From SpSt-333 sp040751955 (GTDB taxonomy: Bacteria; Bacteroidota; Ignavibacteria; UBA10030; UBA8401): DNA of 64,000 bases. The stretch lies in the NCBI GenBank assembly GCA_040751955.1, contig JBFMFY010000007.1, positions 1 through 64,000 on the forward strand, read 5' to 3'. The position numbers and the translations under genes were made by a program. Positions 53,474-61,532 of this stretch are shown piece by piece. Each line of letters opens with the position of its first letter. Within the stretch, counting starts at the first letter, position 1. The notes beneath the pieces are model-generated. The model saw only the letters and a list, made by a program, of their open reading frames with translations. It had not been told where the DNA came from and made no database searches.

Positions 53474-55156
53474 TTACTCCTCCTCTTCCCGCGCATACTC
53501 CGGCAGGCGGCCGAGCATCGAATCGAGTTCGGCAGCAGCGACGAGATAATCATAGATCGACTGCATACGGTTCACTTTCGCCTGAGAGAGCGCAAGCTGC
53601 GCATCGTTCACTTCCAATTGCGTTGCAGCATTTGTAAGGAAGCGGGCGGTGACGATCTTGTAGCCACGTTCCGCCGTCTCGACAGTCTTCTGCTGAGCAT
53701 CGATACGCTTACGCGCCTGGCGCAGGTTTCCGATCACAGAACGTACGCCCATCTGCAGATTCCGTTCGAGACTTCCTTTTTGTTCTTCTGTTTTCTGTTT
53801 CTCCAGCTGCGCCTGTTCAATGCGCGAACTTGTCTGCAGTCCCTGAAAAAGATTGAGCGAGAATGTCAATCCCACCTGCGATTGTTTGTAAAAGTCGTTC
53901 GTCGAAATTCTGTAATCATCTTTGATCGCCGTGTACGAGTACGAACCGTACGCCGCGATGGTGGGGAGGAAGTTTGCTTTCTCCGCATACACCAATGCAT
54001 CGTTCAATTCGATCTGATGTTGTACGATGTTGAGAGCCGGGTTCGATTCCAGTACGGTTTCATTCGCTGTCATCAATATGGATTCGTCCACTTCCTGCAG
54101 CGTTAAACTTTCTGCCGGGATGAAGTTCACCGAATCCGCGACGCCGATTGTGTTGCGGAGATTGTCAACAGCAAGATTAAAATTTGTCTCGGACTGAATA
54201 ACAATCGGGCGGAGATTTTCCACGCCGACTGTTGCGCGCAGTTCGTCGTATTCGGAGACGATGCCCTGTGACCGCATCAATTGCACATTCTTCAGATTTT
54301 CTTCTGCATTTTTCAGATTGGATTGCATCATCGTCAGCGCTTCACGTGCCAGCAGCGCGCCATAATATGCTTTGCGGACTTTTGTTACCGTCTCGACCTT
54401 CTTTTGAAGGAAGATATCCCGCGCCATCTTTGAATAGATATTTGCCGCACCAACGCCGATGAAGACCGATCCGTTGAAGAGAATCTGCCGCACGTTCAAT
54501 GCGGCATTGGCAGAATTTGTGGGGGACATTGAGAAAGGGAGCTCGATCAGTTGACCGGTCGGCTTCGGTACTTTTGCCGAAGAGTCCATCAGTTTCACGA
54601 GCGGATAATAGATTGCATCGGGAAAATAACTCTTCGGCTTGGAGACAATGTGGTTGAAATTGCCGCTGAGATCGACTGACGGCATCGTGTATCCCCATGC
54701 TTCCATCACACGCGCGTCGGAACGCTCCACCTCCAGCCGCGCGGAAACGAGCTCGGGATTATGCTGTATCGCCATTTGGACTGCTGCATCGATCGTGAGC
54801 GAGAGTTGCGTAGTGTCTTGCGCGGTTAAACCAAGAGGGACCAAAATAAAAAATGACGATGTCATTGCGAGGGAGCGCAGCGACCGAAGCAATCTGTTGC
54901 TTCTGCGACAAAAAAGGAGATTGCTTCGCCAAACAACGGCTCGCAATGACAATGCTTTTCTGCTGTTATTCTGAACAAAGTCCCGACGCAGCGTATCTCC
55001 TCCGTGTCGGGACGGAGTGAACCCGCCTGCCGGACGGGCAGGGAATCCATCTTCTGGATTCTTCGTCGTCCCGCACAACGCGGGACTCCTCAGAATGACA
55101 CGGTTGAGGTATTCTGTTATGCTTCTTGTCTGATGTGATTTGTTTTCTCTTTTCAT
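53474..55156 (-). CDS. TolC-family outer-membrane channel with repeat-derived N-terminus
   Basis: The ORF has 560 residues. The TolC domain (two OEP repeats) begins at LSLTIDAAVQMAIQHNPELVSAR, about residue 117, and runs to the end with a typical length. The first 110 residues are not TolC-like: they are encoded by two palindromic elements inserted in frame after about codon 19. ATG 55156 overlaps the tetR stop (ATGA) and was probably the original start. A start at 54865, inside the inner element, would give MTSSFFILVPLGLTAQ, a short signal peptide, preceded in the longer form by arginine-rich repeat residues. Which start is used decides whether the channel reaches the outer membrane. Confidence 0.85.
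   Translation of the reverse strand: MKRENKSHQTRSITEYLNRVILRSPALCGTTKNPEDGFPARPAGGFTPSRHGGDTLRRDFVQNNSRKALSLRAVVWRSNLLFCRRSNRLLRSLRSLAMTSSFFILVPLGLTAQDTTQLSLTIDAAVQMAIQHNPELVSARLEVERSDARVMEAWGYTMPSVDLSGNFNHIVSKPKSYFPDAIYYPLVKLMDSSAKVPKPTGQLIELPFSMSPTNSANAALNVRQILFNGSVFIGVGAANIYSKMARDIFLQKKVETVTKVRKAYYGALLAREALTMMQSNLKNAEENLKNVQLMRSQGIVSEYDELRATVGVENLRPIVIQSETNFNLAVDNLRNTIGVADSVNFIPAESLTLQEVDESILMTANETVLESNPALNIVQHQIELNDALVYAEKANFLPTIAAYGSYSYTAIKDDYRISTNDFYKQSQVGLTFSLNLFQGLQTSSRIEQAQLEKQKTEEQKGSLERNLQMGVRSVIGNLRQARKRIDAQQKTVETAERGYKIVTARFLTNAATQLEVNDAQLALSQAKVNRMQSIYDYLVAAAELDSMLGRLPEYAREEEE
54861..54950. repeat. 90-bp palindromic element within the tolC-like ORF
   Basis: GTCATTGCGAGGGAGC and GGCTCGCAATGAC are the inverted ends, with inner arms GAAGCAATCT and AGATTGCTTC. 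It is exactly 30 codons and open in the tolC frame. It contributes the arginine-rich segment just before the hydrophobic core of the signal. Confidence 0.85.
54965..55099. repeat. 135-bp palindromic element within the tolC-like ORF
   Basis: GTTATTCTGA and TCAGAATGAC are the ends. Inside are AAAGTCCCGACGC, the hairpin CCCGCCTGCCGGACGGGC and CCCGCACAACGCGGGA. The element spans 45 codons without a stop in the tolC frame and lies 14 bases from the 90-bp element. Confidence 0.8.
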
Positions 55157-55836
55157 CTGTACCTCGTATTCAATATTCTGTGTAATTCTTCTTTTCCTTT
55201 GTCGGTCAGTATGGATTCAATCAACAGTGTCGTGGAGAGTCGAAGCGTATGTTTCAGGTCGATATTCATCGTTTCTTTCCAAAGATCGTACTGCGCGTCG
55301 ATCCGCATCAGCAGCGTTGTCGCATTCGACCAGAGGACGATCGTTATTTCGACCGGGCTGAGATCGTCCCGCACCAACCCCTGCCGGACACCCTGTTTCA
55401 ACGCTTCGATGACGATATTCCACAACTGCTGCGCAACAGAGTCGCATGAGTGCCTCATCTCCGCAGAGACCTGTTTGTGGAATTGCGGCGTCTCGAAGAA
55501 ATGCATCATGCGGAAATAGTTTTTGTGCTCTTCGTAGAATTTTGAATATGTCTCGCTGAGGTTCAGCAGTGTTACGAGGAACGGAGCCCGTGCGTCGATA
55601 TCGGAGCGGAACATGTCGTTCAGCAGCGACATACCCCGCATCATGACGGCGAGGTAGAGATCTTCCTTGCTATGATAATAGAGATAGAGAGTTCCTTTGG
55701 CTAGCTCCGCCTGTTCTGCGATCTCGTCCATGGTAGCAAGAAGCAGACCTTTGTCGAAGAAGACTTTCTGTGCGGCGTCTATGATCGATTCTTTGCGGCT
55801 CTCTTTTTCCCGTTCTTTGCGTTCAACGGTGCCCAT
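55153..55836 (-). CDS. TetR-family regulator of the efflux operon
   Basis: The 227-residue protein has a TetR helix-turn-helix at about residues 15-60 (IIDAAQKVFFDKG, TMDEIAEQAELAKGTLYLYYHSKEDLY) and a helical ligand domain. It is the first gene of the tolC-adaptor-RND operon and overlaps tolC by 4 bases, so it most likely represses its own operon and responds to a pump substrate. A 17-bp palindrome at 55987-56003 is the best operator candidate. Confidence 0.93.
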   Translation of the reverse strand: MGTVERKEREKESRKESIIDAAQKVFFDKGLLLATMDEIAEQAELAKGTLYLYYHSKEDLYLAVMMRGMSLLNDMFRSDIDARAPFLVTLLNLSETYSKFYEEHKNYFRMMHFFETPQFHKQVSAEMRHSCDSVAQQLWNIVIEALKQGVRQGLVRDDLSPVEITIVLWSNATTLLMRIDAQYDLWKETMNIDLKHTLRLSTTLLIESILTDKGKEELHRILNTRYR

Positions 55837-55870
55837 TTTTTTCCACTAAGGCACGAAGTTACAATTAAGA

Positions 55871-55955
55871 GTCTCACGTTTCAGGATTCAGGTTTCAGGT
55901 TTTTAATCATCAAGGCAGACTTTAAGCATGAGACATGAAATGTGAAACCTGAAGC
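55871..55955. repeat. GAAACCTGAA-type repeat upstream of the tetR gene
   Basis: GTCTCACGTTTCAGGATTCAGG faces CATGAGACATGAAATGTGAAACCTGAA. It is related to the unit at 23876-23942. It lies in the tetR leader between the candidate operator and the start codon. Confidence 0.6.
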
Positions 55956-55986
55956 AGTATTCGTGTTTGTGAACTTATAAACAGGG

Positions 55987-56003
55987 ACTGACTTGCGGTC
56001 AGT
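55987..56003. promoter_or_regulatory. Candidate TetR operator
   Basis: ACTGAC-TTGCG-GTCAGT is a perfect 6-5-6 inverted repeat of the size bound by TetR dimers. It is about 150 bases upstream of the divergent tetR start. The gap 55837-56319 otherwise holds a repeat and one doubtful small ORF. Confidence 0.5.
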
Positions 56004-56045
56004 TACTACATGCAAGTCTTGCAAGTTTTTTGTTGGTAAGCAAGA

Positions 56046-56297
56046 ATGAAATCAGGAAAAATATTTTGTTATTCGGACAAATCGCTCTTGGGAAAACAAA
56101 CGGAATTGCAGAAAATGAAATCCGGAGAAGAATGTGCTGTATTCAATTTTTTTCACCGAGAAAAATATCTGTTTTCATTGTCGCTTTTTTCCAACGTAAC
56201 AATTGTGACATTCTACGGAGATGGGGACGAAGAAGTTGCTAAAATATTGGCGGGCGTGTGTTACGGAATTTTTGGAAAAAATGTTTGGCAAGTGTGA
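56046..56297 (+). CDS. Doubtful small hypothetical protein
   Basis: This 83-residue ORF has a plausible pattern of two strands and an amphipathic helix (VTIVTFYGDGDEEVAKILAG) but no recognisable family. There is no strong ribosome-binding site. It lies between the efflux and mutase operons. It may be chance. Confidence 0.25.
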   Translation: MKSGKIFCYSDKSLLGKQTELQKMKSGEECAVFNFFHREKYLFSLSLFSNVTIVTFYGDGDEEVAKILAGVCYGIFGKNVWQV

Positions 56298-56319
56298 ACA
56301 GAATAACTGCGGTTCATTC

Positions 56320-57519
56320 TTACAGTATGTTCCGGTATGATTCAGTGATTTCGGATCTCATCATATCGAAGAGCGGTGAATGCAGAGATCGTTTCATAGA
56401 AGAAATCAATAGTGTCGCTTCCACATACGCCGCCGTGTACGTCGTGCCGCGGTACTCGGGATAAAACGGATTAACGGTGATTGCAGCGAGAAGGATAGGT
56501 TTACGATACGAGATGATGATGTTGAGTCCGGTCAGTTGTGCAATGTGTTGTGCGGTGCGCTGCGGCTCGCCGGAAAGAAGGAGGGAGATGGGATCGGTGA
56601 AGATAATTTCATGCGGGCGGTCTGCTTCTTGCAGGAGACGAATTCTTTCGGTAAGTGTTTGCAAACCAATCGATGTAATCAATCCATTGATAATAAGTGG
56701 ATTCCCGCTTTCGCTGGAACGACAATCCTCTTTATAATGTAATATTAACTTTTCGACTTCCGTTGCGTCAATAATGGTTGAGGAGGAGCTCCCGGCAGGT
56801 AAAGCGAGATTCTTCGCTTCGCTCGGAATGACATTGATTGAGAAGTTGTTTTGTTTATTATTCCACTGCGTCTTACCGAATTGAAATAAGAATTCAATCG
56901 CTTTCATTTCCTCAACAAGAGCGGCAATGTCGGTTGTCCGTGCTGCGCCGGTGGTGAAGATGATCTTGTCGACAACAGACATCGGTGCAATACGATTGAG
57001 CGAACCATCAACAAAAATATCTTTGCAACCTAAATCTGTCATCTGTCGCACAACCTTTTCGAGTTCGCTCCGTTTGTTCGGTCCCGCAAGCACAATCAAG
57101 CCGGGTGTCTCACATCGCACAATGACGATCTCGCCGAGCGCAGTGTACAATCCGGTTTTCTGAATGATGCTCCAGCCTCTCGCCGGCACGCATTGCAACG
57201 ATGTTGAAGCGATCATTCCATGATGAAGAAAGATGCGCGGCTTCGGAAGTGATGTGATGTTGTCGATCTCTTCGCCGTCATAGCCGATACTGGTAACGCC
57301 GGTTGTCATTCGGAACGAAGTCCCGAAGGGACGAGTGAGGAATCTGGACTGAATATGCGGCGGAGAAGCAGATTTCTCGCCTCCTTCGTCGGCTCGAAAT
57401 GACACCGATGAAGTATTGTCTGCATCCAGAACTCCAAACTGAGATTTGTGAAGCAGCGCGTTGAGCGTGGTGGTCTTGCCGGTGTTCTTTGCCGTCCCTG
57501 CGATGCCGATGATGGACAT
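56320..57519 (-). CDS. P-loop reactivase-like protein, KamB-like, with three repeat insertions
   Basis: The 399-residue protein starts with a Walker A motif in IIGIAGTAKNTGKTTTLNAL (residues 3-22). Gene context next to an aminomutase-like gene suggests the KamB-type reactivase of lysine 5,6-aminomutase, which uses ATP with a partner to exchange damaged cobalamin; the partner KamC is not in the window. Three palindromic elements are read through in frame: about residues 39-72 (between FGVLDAD and GVTSIGYDGEE), about 230-242 (NVIPSEAKNLALP) and about 265-273 (CRSSESGNP). Without them the protein would be about 340 residues. It is the last gene of the minus-strand operon. Confidence 0.6.
   Translation of the reverse strand: MSIIGIAGTAKNTGKTTTLNALLHKSQFGVLDADNTSSVSFRADEGGEKSASPPHIQSRFLTRPFGTSFRMTTGVTSIGYDGEEIDNITSLPKPRIFLHHGMIASTSLQCVPARGWSIIQKTGLYTALGEIVIVRCETPGLIVLAGPNKRSELEKVVRQMTDLGCKDIFVDGSLNRIAPMSVVDKIIFTTGAARTTDIAALVEEMKAIEFLFQFGKTQWNNKQNNFSINVIPSEAKNLALPAGSSSSTIIDATEVEKLILHYKEDCRSSESGNPLIINGLITSIGLQTLTERIRLLQEADRPHEIIFTDPISLLLSGEPQRTAQHIAQLTGLNIIISYRKPILLAAITVNPFYPEYRGTTYTAAYVEATLLISSMKRSLHSPLFDMMRSEITESYRNIL
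56699..56727. repeat. Short palindromic element in the reactivase-like gene (third)
   Basis: GGATTCCCGC-TTTC-GCTGGAACGACAATC is a degenerate GTCATTCCCGCGAAAGCGGGAATCC element. It encodes DCRSSESGNP in frame. Confidence 0.7.
56792..56832. repeat. Short palindromic element in the reactivase-like gene (second)
   Basis: GCGAGATTCTTCGCTTCGC then TCGGAATGAC ending at 56832 matches the GTCATTCCGAGCGAAGCGA type found at 59795. It encodes NVIPSEAKNLALPAG in frame. Confidence 0.75.
57305..57403. repeat. 99-bp palindromic element in the reactivase-like gene (first)
   Basis: The ends are GTCATTCGGAACGAAG and GGCTCGAAATGAC, with GGAATCTGGACTGAA and AGATTTCTCGCC inside. The element is exactly 33 codons long and splits the region right after the P-loop helix. 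Confidence 0.85.
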
Positions 57520-57552
57520 AAAAACGAAAATGTGATTTGAGGAATTTCTTTA

Positions 57553-57668
57553 CTGGATTCTTCACTTCATCCCGATCTAAATCATCGGGACTCGTTCAGA
57601 ATGACACGGTATATTCAGATTTCTCGCTTTGCTCGAAATGACAAAGGGAAATGAATATTTCAGAAGTC
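57553..57668. repeat. Nested palindromic element between mutase and reactivase genes
   Basis: It contains CCCGAT-CTAAATC-ATCGGGA, TCAGAATGACACGG, AGATTTCTCGC and GCTCGAAATGACA, and ends in GAATATTTCAGAAGTC, the same outer arm as the unit at 23853. Confidence 0.7.
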
Positions 57669-57674
57669 ACATAT

Positions 57675-59474
57675 TTATTGAATGACTGTTCCTTTGCCGA
57701 ACGTTCCCGGATACGCGCCGTCCTCTTTGCTGCCGAGTGCGCCGGCGTTGATTGCTTCGGGGAGATTTGCATATGCGGCAACTGTTTCAAGAGTCGATTG
57801 GATCTTTCGAACGAAATCATCTGTGAAATTGTCCGCTGCGGCTGTCGGTTGGAATGATGCATCTCCCATGAACCGGAATGCATCGGTCACGGCGCGGATG
57901 GAATCGATGCGCGATGCAATCGTGATGGGTCCGCGTGAGAACGCTTCGTCAGTTGACGCTATTGTAATTGCATCTACTCCGGCACATGCAGCGAGCGCGG
58001 CGTGGTACGATGTGGCATTTGCCGATTGCACGCGTTCTTCCGTCTGCGTCATGAACGCGATCGGTTCGCCGGGCCAGATCGGTGCATCAACGATCGAACG
58101 GAGCGCGCGGATCTTTGCAGCGTTGTAATCGACATAATTCTGTTTCATCTGTCCATGCAGAACAATATCCGGTCCGTAGCAGAAGAGAGGTTTCAGGATC
58201 GCTTTTGCCCCGAGTTTTTTTCCGAGCATCACGTTGATCAATAATCCCGCAAGTGATTTTGCAGCAGGCACGCCGCTCAGTTCATCGTTTCCCGGAATGT
58301 CGAACGCCATGATATGCTCGGCTGCGATCTTCATCGCAAACAGACCATCCACAGTCAATCGCTCAGGATCTGTACCTGCGCCGAGCGATCCGTACACAAG
58401 ATTGATCTTTGTCATATCGGCGCCCGCTTGTGCGGCGAGATAGATCGTCTCCGGCGTGTTCAATCCACGGTGTGCGCGGACAGTAAGTAATGTCGAAGGG
58501 TCCAGAGATTCCCTCATCAACCGTACATTTTCTTCAGAGGTGATCGTTCCGTCGTTCTCATGCGTCAGGAGTCCGTGGAGCAATCCTTCGTACCGCGCCT
58601 CCCACGACGGATTGATGATGAGGAATCCGTCAACGCCGTACCGCTCGCAGATCTTTGCGTGAACGATATCCATCGTCGGACATCCGCTGCCGAGGAATTT
58701 GAAAATGAGCGGCTGGCGTGCGTTGTGCCGGATATTCTGTTGATGCAGCGATTGTTTCTGGCGGAGGAGCAGCCGGATATTTTCGACTTCGTTGTCCGTG
58801 ATGTAGCGGACCCCTTTCGGGAATATTTTTTTGGAATTCGCATCGGCGATAACCGGATCGCACAGTGCGTCGTACCGATCCATTAATGATCTTCTGCGGG
58901 ACGAGTCCGTAACTACGGAGAGTTCCTGACGTATCTTGCATCGTTCTATTCCGGCGGACGATTTACCTTCTGCCCAGCGCAACGTTTTTTCCGCAATTGT
59001 ATCGAGCAGATCGCCGATTCGTCTGTGCCGGAAGGAATAGAAATAGTGGCACGTGATATCCGGTTTTGTCCGCTCATGGTTGCCGGCGGCGCTGTGCAAC
59101 GGACGATCTTCAATGTATGCAATCACTTCGTCGATCGATGAGTGTTCGCCGAATCCTTTGTCGAAGCCGAGTTCCGCGGCAAGTTCCGGTGTGATCGGTT
59201 TTCCTCCCAATACTATTTTTGTCGATTCGCGAACGCCTGCAGCATCAAGCAGGTCGTTGAATCGTGCAAGCAGCTCTGCCACACCGTACCCCAGCGTGCG
59301 GCTGACAAGGATGTAATCATACTGTGTTGCCGATGCTTTTTTCACGATCTCTTCCATCGAAAGGTCGGGGGGGAGGAGTTCGGTGCAATGTCCGCGCTCT
59401 GCAAGAGAATTTTTTATTAGTTTGATGCCGACATCGTGGACCGGATCGAACGGGACGCAGAGGATCTTTTTCAT
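57675..59474 (-). CDS. Adenosylcobalamin-dependent mutase, large chain (B12 domain plus TIM barrel)
   Basis: The protein has 599 residues. Residues 1-125 form a Rossmann B12 domain close to that of lysine/ornithine aminomutase beta chains: DPVHDVG (His13 as candidate cobalt ligand), DYILVSRTLGYGV, TKIVLGGKPITPELAAELGFDKGFG. A helical linker follows (130-260), and then a TIM barrel resembling glutamate-mutase E-type barrels (KFLGSGCPTMDI, LTVRAHRGLNTPETI, INLVYGSLGAGTDPERLTV). Two deviations stand out: the motif is D-x-x-H-x-x-G rather than D-x-H-x-x-G, and the position of the PLP lysine in KamE (11 residues after His) is Leu. ATG 59474 overlaps the small-chain stop. Substrate unknown; probably an amino acid. 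Confidence 0.75.
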   Translation of the reverse strand: MKKILCVPFDPVHDVGIKLIKNSLAERGHCTELLPPDLSMEEIVKKASATQYDYILVSRTLGYGVAELLARFNDLLDAAGVRESTKIVLGGKPITPELAAELGFDKGFGEHSSIDEVIAYIEDRPLHSAAGNHERTKPDITCHYFYSFRHRRIGDLLDTIAEKTLRWAEGKSSAGIERCKIRQELSVVTDSSRRRSLMDRYDALCDPVIADANSKKIFPKGVRYITDNEVENIRLLLRQKQSLHQQNIRHNARQPLIFKFLGSGCPTMDIVHAKICERYGVDGFLIINPSWEARYEGLLHGLLTHENDGTITSEENVRLMRESLDPSTLLTVRAHRGLNTPETIYLAAQAGADMTKINLVYGSLGAGTDPERLTVDGLFAMKIAAEHIMAFDIPGNDELSGVPAAKSLAGLLINVMLGKKLGAKAILKPLFCYGPDIVLHGQMKQNYVDYNAAKIRALRSIVDAPIWPGEPIAFMTQTEERVQSANATSYHAALAACAGVDAITIASTDEAFSRGPITIASRIDSIRAVTDAFRFMGDASFQPTAAADNFTDDFVRKIQSTLETVAAYANLPEAINAGALGSKEDGAYPGTFGKGTVIQ

Positions 59475-59701
59475 TGCGGGTCGCTCTCCAGCCAGTGGTA
59501 CTTTTGTGCAGGACGATGGATGTATTTGCGGATACGGACACGGACGCCGTACCCGTCGAATTCTTCGAACATGACATCGACATCTCCGAGATTCATTTCT
59601 TTTCCGAGCTGCAGCGCAAGCGCATGTCCTTGATGTGCATTGGTACACATCAGGTATGCTTCAACATCGACCGCGTCGATAACTTTATTGAGGGCTGACA
59701 T
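59471..59701 (-). CDS. Small subunit of the cobalamin mutase, OAM-dimerisation-like
   Basis: The 76-residue protein resembles the N-terminal dimerisation domain of lysine 5,6-aminomutase KamE: a helix (ALALQLGKEMNLGDVDV) followed by strands (VMFEEFDGYGVRVRIRKY). In KamE this segment is fused ahead of the B12 domain; here it is a separate gene coupled by ATGA to the chain that begins with the B12 domain. ATG 59701 has AGGT upstream and is preferred to the upstream in-frame ATG. Confidence 0.65.
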   Translation of the reverse strand: MSALNKVIDAVDVEAYLMCTNAHQGHALALQLGKEMNLGDVDVMFEEFDGYGVRVRIRKYIHRPAQKYHWLESDPQ

Positions 59702-59763
59702 GTTTAACCTATTATAATTCCATGCAATCGGTTTTAAGAAAATTTCAAATTTCAAATAAATCG

Positions 59764-59897
59764 AGACATCTGAAAAATTATCTTGGTACTGTCATTTCGA
59801 GCGAAGCGAGAAATCTCGCCGTTGAATTTGAAAAGAAAAACGAGATTCCTCGTTAAACAGCAACTCGGAATGACATTGATTTGAGATTTTTCAGATG
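59764..59897. repeat. Nested palindromic element upstream of the mutase genes
   Basis: The outer arms GACATCTGAAAAAT and ATTTTTCAGATGGTC enclose GTCATTTCGAGCGAAGCGAG to ACTCGGAATGAC. Same design as at 23734-23866. Its position between operon genes could affect relative expression. Confidence 0.78.
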
Positions 59898-59952
59898 GTC
59901 CCAATCTCAAATTCCATAACACGGAACCTTACATGTATAGCGCAAAGTTTTA

Positions 59953-61419
59953 CTATTCAAATGTTCCCGCATGGCTGCAGACGATCTCGATCAACATCAC
60001 CAGCGCGCGGACGATCATCTGTGCACGCTCGTGGATCAACTGTCCCTTTGAATCGCACGTGCCGAGTCCGGGAGAGATGAAGAAGTTGGCGTCGTACGCG
60101 ATCGTCGGAATGATTCCCATCGCCGTCATTCCGTCCTGGAACAGATGCGAACCAGCGTACATATCTTCGATGGAGAAAATGGGAATACCGAGTTTTCCGT
60201 TCTTCCAACTCTCTTCGTAGTTGATCTCTACCGCGCCGCTATTTCTGCTTCTGTATATCTTGAAGAAGGGACGGATTCGGGAATCGATCTTTGCAAATTC
60301 TTTCTCACAGATCTCGTACAGTTCATCCACCGGCTTCGTCACAACTTCAGGATGATCGCGGAGAACTTTCAACGCCGCAACTTGTCCCGACAATCCTTCT
60401 TTTCCAGGATCGTGCGTAACGAAAGCGGCTTTGCCGTACGATGCGGTGGTACCGTACCGGTTTCCATGCATGCCGAGCGCGCGGCGGATCGGAACGAGCA
60501 CATCTTCTTTTCCGATGATCAATCCACTCGTCGGTGAACCGGTTGCTTTATCCATACTATAGATCATCACATCGGCGCCGATCTTTTTGATGCTGTTGCC
60601 AATAATCGGGAGTCCCCACGCGTTGTCGATGATGTAGGGGACATTGTATTCTTTTGCAAGCGAAGCCAAACCTTTTTGCAGCAGCGGAGTTCCGTCGGAA
60701 TCTTTTTCTCCGTACCCGTATCCCGGTGTGTCGTACCCGAGCGACGCAAAACCAGAAAGCATCGTCTCGTGCCGCTTTGCCTGCTTCCCGATCTCTGTCA
60801 ACGATTCTTTTGCATTGATATTCTTCATTAATGGAACAGGATAATATTTTATTCCATGCACGGGATATTCGGCGCCAGCCATCGGAACAAAGATGGTGTC
60901 GAAGTTCGCCTGACGTTTTCCGTAGAAACCCAATTCGCCTGCGGTACTGCCGCGATCTGCAAGGATATCTTTATACTTCGGAGGGAAGGGGCGTCCGTAT
61001 GATGCTTGATGATGTGCATGACGTTCCAACGGAGCAATGTATCTCGAGCGATAGTTGTCGCCGCGTCCCTGAAATGGCGGTGTCATCAAGCATTCGAACG
61101 TCGTCCATAATCCGGCTTCGCATGTGTTCACGGGACATGCATCATATTCATCCCCGTACGTATCTTTAATGATCTCGCGGATCTGATCGACATAAACGGC
61201 GAGCGGAACCACTTTTTTCCCTTCAGTCGCCATCGCGTGTTCGATATCGTCACGAAGCGGCGAGGGGCAGCCGGAGATTGCGCCGGTGAGTCCGATCGCC
61301 CCTTTTAATTCTGCCGGAATGTTGAGAGATTCAGCCGCTTTTTTCGCTTCGGCATAAATTTGTTGTGTGCGTTGTTGCAGCTGTTTGTACATCTGAAATT
61401 TGAATTTAGGTGCAGGCAT
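59953..61419 (-). CDS. PLP-dependent enzyme of fold type I, SelA/cysteine-desulfurase-like
   Basis: The protein has 488 residues. The PLP-binding core is visible: Asp265 in IIDNAWGLP, expected to contact the pyridine nitrogen, and Lys291 in YSMDKATGSPTSG, the Schiff base. The region 90-130 is Cys-rich (DACPVNTCEAGLW) and begins the active-site part. I do not recognise a characterised family. In ornithine fermentation a PLP thiolase (OrtB) follows the mutase and dehydrogenase steps, but OrtB has a different fold. A lyase, thiolase or aminotransferase role in the same pathway is inference. AAAGGAAAC precedes the ATG. Confidence 0.7.
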   Translation of the reverse strand: MPAPKFKFQMYKQLQQRTQQIYAEAKKAAESLNIPAELKGAIGLTGAISGCPSPLRDDIEHAMATEGKKVVPLAVYVDQIREIIKDTYGDEYDACPVNTCEAGLWTTFECLMTPPFQGRGDNYRSRYIAPLERHAHHQASYGRPFPPKYKDILADRGSTAGELGFYGKRQANFDTIFVPMAGAEYPVHGIKYYPVPLMKNINAKESLTEIGKQAKRHETMLSGFASLGYDTPGYGYGEKDSDGTPLLQKGLASLAKEYNVPYIIDNAWGLPIIGNSIKKIGADVMIYSMDKATGSPTSGLIIGKEDVLVPIRRALGMHGNRYGTTASYGKAAFVTHDPGKEGLSGQVAALKVLRDHPEVVTKPVDELYEICEKEFAKIDSRIRPFFKIYRSRNSGAVEINYEESWKNGKLGIPIFSIEDMYAGSHLFQDGMTAMGIIPTIAYDANFFISPGLGTCDSKGQLIHERAQMIVRALVMLIEIVCSHAGTFE

Positions 61420-61469
61420 GGTTGGTTTCCTTTTTTAAATGTGTTGAGCAATTTTTCTTGCCGTTGTTG

Positions 61470-61526
61470 TCATTCCCGCGAAAGCGGGAATCCAGGATCT
61501 GGATGCCGGCGTACGCTGGCATGACG
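61470..61526. repeat. GTCATTCCCGCG element
   Basis: GTCATTCCCGCGAAAGCGGG carries a perfect hairpin, followed by ATCCAGGATCTGGAT and GCCGGCGTACGCTGGC, and ends GGCATGAC. At 57 bp it is the cleanest copy of the class seen degenerate in the reactivase-like gene. It lies between the PLP-enzyme and small-protein genes. Confidence 0.8.
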
Positions 61527-61532
61527 AGGTAT

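Noticed and set aside
57675..59474. Direct call as lysine 5,6-aminomutase KamD/KamE or ornithine aminomutase OraE
   Set aside because: Domain order differs, the PLP lysine of KamE is not conserved, and the barrel looks more like glutamate mutase E, so I left the substrate open.
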